NCBI RefSeq assembly: GCF_003054245.1
Contig: NZ_QBKR01000006.1
Coordinates: 62,001-126,000 of the forward strand
Source: Melghirimyces profundicolus
Lineage (GTDB): Bacteria > Bacillota > Bacilli > Thermoactinomycetales > DSM-45169
Reading direction: 5' to 3'
Length of the DNA stretch: 64,000 nucleotides
Part shown: one piece after another, positions 60,588-64,000 of the stretch
How the letters are laid out: each line of letters opens with the position of its first letter
Numbering within the stretch: the stretch's first letter is position 1
Made by a program: the position numbers and the translations under genes
The notes under the pieces: model-generated
Seen by the model: only the letters and a program-made list of their open reading frames with translations
Told to the model about the DNA's origin: nothing
Database searches by the model: none

Positions 60588-61244
60588 TCATTCTTCCCCG
60601 TAAGCCTGAATCATCAGGGCCATGTGTGCCCAGGCCCCGCCGGAGCGCAAATAGGCGGTGACGAGAATGGCTTCCGCCAGTTCGGCATCACTGGCACCAG
60701 CCTTGCGAGCGGCCTTGGAGTGTATATCGATGCAGTAGGGACACTCCGTCGTATGAGCAACGGCGACGGCGATCAGCTCCTTCAGTTTGACGGACAGCTT
60801 CCCTTCAGCGGTAGCGGTCTGAAAAAAGCGCATCATGGCGTCGAAGGGTTCGGGTGCGTGTTGCCTCAGCTTTTTCATGTGCTCCATGCTGGAACGGCGG
60901 TAGAGGGCGTCGTCGGCCGCCTCATCGAGAGCGTTGTGCATGTTGGCACTGTGGGCAAAGGCACCCCCCGCCTCGATGGAGGCGGTCACATAGACGGCTT
61001 CCGCCAACTCCTCCAGGCTGGCTCCTGCTTTTTTAGCCCCCTTGGTGTGAGAATCGATGCAAAAGGGACATTCCGTCGAGTGGGCAACGGCGACGGCGAT
61101 CAGTTCCTTTTCCTTGACGGAGAGGACGCCGTCCTTCATGACCGCTTCAGCGAAACCCTGATGCGCCTTATGTACGTCGGGGACCAGGTCTCCCAGCTTC
61201 TTCAGGTGTCGAATATGGACTTTGTCATACAGGTTGGAACCCAT
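60588..61244 (-). CDS. Carboxymuconolactone decarboxylase-family protein, tandem AhpD-like domains
   Basis: A 218-residue protein made of two AhpD/CMD domains in tandem. The redox motifs are CPFCIDSH in the first and CPYCIDIH in the second, each preceded by KEKELIAVAVAHSTE-like or KLKELIAVAVAHTTE. It is likely a peroxidase-associated disulfide reductase or stress protein. I start at MGSNLYDKV, with AAGGAGG upstream. It lies 150 bases after an acyl-CoA synthetase gene on the same strand. Confidence 0.9.
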   Translation of the reverse strand: MGSNLYDKVHIRHLKKLGDLVPDVHKAHQGFAEAVMKDGVLSVKEKELIAVAVAHSTECPFCIDSHTKGAKKAGASLEELAEAVYVTASIEAGGAFAHSANMHNALDEAADDALYRRSSMEHMKKLRQHAPEPFDAMMRFFQTATAEGKLSVKLKELIAVAVAHTTECPYCIDIHSKAARKAGASDAELAEAILVTAYLRSGGAWAHMALMIQAYGEE

Positions 61245-61391
61245 TCTTGTACCTCCTTGTTTGTGCATCCATCCATCGTAGTCATACCCGTTGAGGAGGT
61301 GTTTGACACCCCTTTCTCGACAGGGCTTCCCGTGGGTGACGGGTGAAACGGCAATGGGCTTTGATGGGATTTCAAAAACCGGGCACCGCTT

Positions 61392-62951
61392 TCAAACTTT
61401 CGGTTGTGCCCCCAAGCTCCGGTAGATGTCCCGCAGGCGGTATTTCGTGATTTTCCCGGATGGAGTACGGGGAAGTTCACCGACAAATACCACATACCTC
61501 GGCTTTTTGTACCCCGCCAATCGCGATTTGCAGTAATCGAGAACCTCCTGTTCGTTCAGATCCGAGTCGGGCTGTGGAACAATGACGGCACACACCGCTT
61601 CAATGTATCGGGGGTCAGGCACTCCGATGATCGCTACGTCACGAACCTCAGGATGCTGGATCAACACGTTTTCCAACTCAGCCGGGTAGATATTCTCTCC
61701 GCCACTGCGGATCATGTCTTTTTTGCGACCGGCAATCATGAGATAACCGTCCTCATCGATGCGCCCCAAATCTCCGGTGCGACACCACCCATCGACGAAG
61801 GTCTCCTGGGTGGCTTCCGGTTTGCGCCAGTATTCCCGGGCGACAACGGGACTTTTGATCCAGATTTCGCCCACCTCTCCTTTCCCCGGGGATCGGCCGT
61901 CATCAATCTTGATTTCGGTGAGTGGCATGGGCTTGCCCACCGTGTGCCCCTTGTGGTAAACATCTTCGGAATCCAGACATGCGGCGATCGGAGTGCCTTC
62001 GGTCAATCCGTAAACCTGAATCAACCCCACGTGGGGAAACTGCTCATGCAACCGTTCAATCGCCCACGGCAAGACCGGGTCGCCTCCGGAAATGATGGCT
62101 TTCAGGTGTTCCAGTTTATAGGTGTCCAGGTCCGGAAGATTCAACAGGTCATATATCATAAAGGGGAACAAGAAGACGTGGGTCACCCGGTTTTGCTCTG
62201 CAACATTCAAAATGCGCCGAATATCGAAGCCGCCGCTTTGGGTGATCATCACCTTTGCCCCAACCAGCAGGCCCGGTAATGCCAAGTCTTCCAAAGCGCC
62301 GACGTGGTACAGGGGACCCGTCGTCATACAGACATCGGAAGGCTGCAGTTTCCACTTCATGGCCTGGATCGCAGCAAACCAAAGGGTGTTGTCGTGGGTC
62401 CACAGGGCACCTTTGGGTCTCCCGGTCGTGCCTGATGTGTACATCAGCATCACAGGGTCGCTCCCTGACAGCCGGGGTGGATCGGACAGAACAGGCTCAT
62501 CGTGCTCCAAGGTATCCCAGGGAAGGCACCATGCTGGAATGTCATCTTCCCGCGCGAGGCAAACATAGTGTTTGACAGGAACAGAATCCCGGATGGAAGT
62601 CAACCGCTCCAAGAATGCCCTTTCGAAACAGAGGGTTTGGGTGTCCGAATCCTGCAAAGCATACTCAAGTTCTTCGCTTGACAGTCGGAAATTCAATCGG
62701 ACGGCAATGGCACCGAGCTTCGCAGCTGCAAAATAAACGGCCCAGTACTCGAGGCAGTTGTACAACAGAATCCCGACCCGGTCCCCTTTGCCAACCCCCA
62801 GTTTCCGCAAGGCGTTTGCGTAAGAATCGGATAGCGTGTGAAGTTGCTCATAGGTCCACGAGGGGCCGTTTTCCAACTGAACGGCCGTTTTCCCTCCGTC
62901 GACACCTCGTGTATCCTGGACGGTTCTCCTAAGCAGAAATGCGACATCCAT
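61392..62951 (-). CDS. Acyl-CoA synthetase (AMP-forming)
   Basis: A 519-residue ANL-superfamily ligase that activates a carboxylic acid with ATP and CoA. The P-loop is MYTSGTTGRPKGALWTH, then YGLTEGTP (motif A5), GWCRTGDLG (A7) and the catalytic Lys in RTPSGKITKYRLR. It belongs to the fatty/aryl-acid group; chain length cannot be read. ATG follows GAGGGG. It is convergent in order with the CMD gene and divergent from a second synthetase at 63311. Confidence 0.93.
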   Translation of the reverse strand: MDVAFLLRRTVQDTRGVDGGKTAVQLENGPSWTYEQLHTLSDSYANALRKLGVGKGDRVGILLYNCLEYWAVYFAAAKLGAIAVRLNFRLSSEELEYALQDSDTQTLCFERAFLERLTSIRDSVPVKHYVCLAREDDIPAWCLPWDTLEHDEPVLSDPPRLSGSDPVMLMYTSGTTGRPKGALWTHDNTLWFAAIQAMKWKLQPSDVCMTTGPLYHVGALEDLALPGLLVGAKVMITQSGGFDIRRILNVAEQNRVTHVFLFPFMIYDLLNLPDLDTYKLEHLKAIISGGDPVLPWAIERLHEQFPHVGLIQVYGLTEGTPIAACLDSEDVYHKGHTVGKPMPLTEIKIDDGRSPGKGEVGEIWIKSPVVAREYWRKPEATQETFVDGWCRTGDLGRIDEDGYLMIAGRKKDMIRSGGENIYPAELENVLIQHPEVRDVAIIGVPDPRYIEAVCAVIVPQPDSDLNEQEVLDYCKSRLAGYKKPRYVVFVGELPRTPSGKITKYRLRDIYRSLGAQPKV

Positions 62952-63122
62952 GGAGTTCCCCTCTTTCGTAAAGAGATACGCTTGAGCAGGACTTGTGGCG
63001 GGCCTCAGTCCGTTGCTTTGATTTTTCCGAAGATTCCGGACTGTAAGTCAGTTGATGTATCCATTCAAACAGATGCGTAATATACTCATTACAGGAAAAA
63101 CCGCAATATTCCTTCTTCGGCC

Positions 63123-63189
63123 AGTCGTTATTTCGCGGGTAAACGCTTCCCTTCTCTCCTGAGCCTGACAATCAATCACAATACTCTAA
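63123..63189 (+). repeat. Foldback repeat, copy I (right end only)
   Basis: From CAGTCGTTATTTCGCGGGTAAACGC to CACAATACTCTAA, the complement of the left terminus of copy G. The left arm and apex are absent. It lies between the two synthetase genes. Confidence 0.75.
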
Positions 63190-63235
63190 TGCCGGTGACC
63201 CCTTGATTATTTATAATGATGTAATTAACCTAATA

Positions 63236-63250
63236 TTGAAAGCGTTTACG
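63236..63250 (+). promoter_or_regulatory. cre-like catabolite control site
   Basis: TTGAAAGCGTTTACG matches the CcpA consensus with one mismatch, 60 bases before the second acyl-CoA synthetase. A TATAAT lies at 63212-63217, without a clear -35 box. Confidence 0.55.
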
Positions 63251-63310
63251 GGATTCTGAACCGACCAACTGGGGAAAACACCTTTCATGACAACAGAATG
63301 GGGGAGAAAG

Positions 63311-64000
63311 ATGATTACTCCTTTGACGCCGCTGGACTGGTACCGACGTGCCCTTAAATATTATCCGGATAAGACAGCTGTGGTGGATGAAGAAAAGCGA
63401 TTCACTTATCGGGAATTCGAGAAACGGGTCAATCGCCTTTCAAACGCCCTTTGTCAAGCCGGGATCAAAAACCGGGATCATGTAGCCGTGATGCTTCCCA
63501 ATACCCATCCGATGTTGGAAAGCTTTTACGCCATTACCCAATTGGGAGCCGTCATTGTTCCTGTCAACTATCGGCTGACCGACCAAGATGTTGCCTATAT
63601 TCTGAACCACAGTGACAGTAAATTCCTGATTGTAGATGAGGAGTTTGCTGATAAGGTCCCCCGCGAATGGCCCCCCGCGTTGGAAAAAGTGATTGTCGTC
63701 TCCAATCAAGAAAACCCATCCTCTTTCCTTTCGGGGGTCGATTACGAAGAATTTTTGGCCGGTGCCAGTGATCAACCGATACAGGCGGAAATCGACGAAA
63801 ACCAGATACTCAGCCTGAATTACACCAGCGGCACGACGTCCCGCCCCAAGGGTGTGATGCTAACCCATCGAAACAACTATATCAATGCGGCGAATTTCTT
63901 GTACCACTTGCGTGTAAAGAATGAAGACCGTTACCTGCACACATTACCGATGTTTCATGTTAATGGATGGGGCGGTGTCTGGGCCATCACGGCGGCGGGG
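63311..64000 (+). CDS. Acyl-CoA synthetase (AMP-forming), N-terminal part (cut by window end)
   Basis: ATG follows GGGGGAGAAAG. The 230 codons present cover the N-terminal half of an ANL ligase: EKRFTYREFEKRVNRLSNAL, VPVNYRLTDQDVAYIL, and the P-loop LNYTSGTTSRPKGVMLTH followed by PMFHVNGWGG. The FHVNGW pattern fits long- or medium-chain fatty acyl-CoA synthetases. A cre-like box upstream suggests glucose repression, consistent with fatty-acid use. Confidence 0.92.
   Translation, partial: MITPLTPLDWYRRALKYYPDKTAVVDEEKRFTYREFEKRVNRLSNALCQAGIKNRDHVAVMLPNTHPMLESFYAITQLGAVIVPVNYRLTDQDVAYILNHSDSKFLIVDEEFADKVPREWPPALEKVIVVSNQENPSSFLSGVDYEEFLAGASDQPIQAEIDENQILSLNYTSGTTSRPKGVMLTHRNNYINAANFLYHLRVKNEDRYLHTLPMFHVNGWGGVWAITAAG

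Noticed and set aside
16739-62951. Sequencing error as the cause of all frameshifts
   Set aside because: Several lesions are large deletions or chimeric joins, and long genes nearby (fdhA, hyuA, glcB, the large M14 gene) have clean frames. Individual one-base lesions in homopolymers (near 19410, 21172 and 24772) could still be errors.
1-64000. CRISPR arrays, rRNA or tRNA genes, prophage genes
   Set aside because: I looked for regularly spaced direct repeats, rRNA-like blocks, cloverleaf patterns and capsid/terminase-like proteins and found none. The dispersed repeat is not regularly spaced.

Overview
The window looks like chromosome from a moderately GC-rich, spore-forming Gram-positive (Firmicutes, Bacillales; I infer a Thermoactinomycetaceae-like organism). 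The evidence is AGGAGG-type ribosome binding sites with frequent TTG/GTG starts, a CotSA/CotS-like spore-coat pair, cre-like catabolite sites, a ROK repressor, and a formate dehydrogenase followed by DUF1641. The genus is not established.

Layout. 1-3.8 kb: start of ispD, a polar amino-acid ABC importer and a nitrilase-family amidase. 3.9-6.7 kb: malate synthase G with a long leader and a cre-like box. 6.8-10.9 kb: two small unknown genes, an aryl-alcohol-type dehydrogenase with an aldehyde dehydrogenase, and a membrane-anchored coiled-coil gene split by an in-frame stop. 11-15 kb: a Gld-type ABC system (ATPase, permease, GldG-like, DUF4340). 15.4-19.1 kb: two divergent M14 metallopeptidases. 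19.3-31.5 kb: an amino-sugar locus (neutral-ceramidase-like enzyme, NagB-like, NagA-like, SIS protein, ROK repressor) that is intact in its core. It is flanked by a ruined sugar ABC importer, a ruined glycoside hydrolase and a ruined hexuronate pathway (uxaC, uxuA, SDR, eda, kdgK). 31.9-35.8 kb: formate dehydrogenase operon with small metal-binding-type proteins. 36-37.4 kb: an enolase-superfamily enzyme and an alcohol-dehydrogenase remnant. 37.5-47.4 kb: two sigma-54 modules, one with an iron alcohol dehydrogenase, an MFS symporter and a CBS-PAS activator, the other with acetoin-type dehydrogenase E1a/E1b/E2 and an AcoR-like activator. 48-53.9 kb: NCS1 permease, HyuB, HyuA and an XRE-cupin regulator. 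54-55 kb: fragments of three IS families. 55.6-57.7 kb: spore-coat pair. 58-60.5 kb: gene remnants, a small acidic protein and an alpha/beta hydrolase. 60.6-64 kb: a double carboxymuconolactone-decarboxylase protein and two acyl-CoA synthetases, the second cut by the window edge.

Two themes stand out. First, a dispersed foldback repeat (one full copy of about 310 bp at 47698-48007 and seven partial copies) occurs eight times, always in the same orientation. It often abuts or truncates genes, and several host reading frames end inside it. Second, the carbohydrate region is a gene graveyard. Several genes keep both ends but have lost their middles, and two deletions made chimeric reading frames (solute-binding protein/permease and uxuA/SDR). 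A matching inverted repeat, TTAGTC-N9-GACTAA, lies before both the amino-sugar operon and the ruined importer, and is the likely operator of the ROK repressor between them. Long neighbouring genes read through cleanly, so general sequencing error seems unlikely, though single-base lesions in homopolymers need confirmation.
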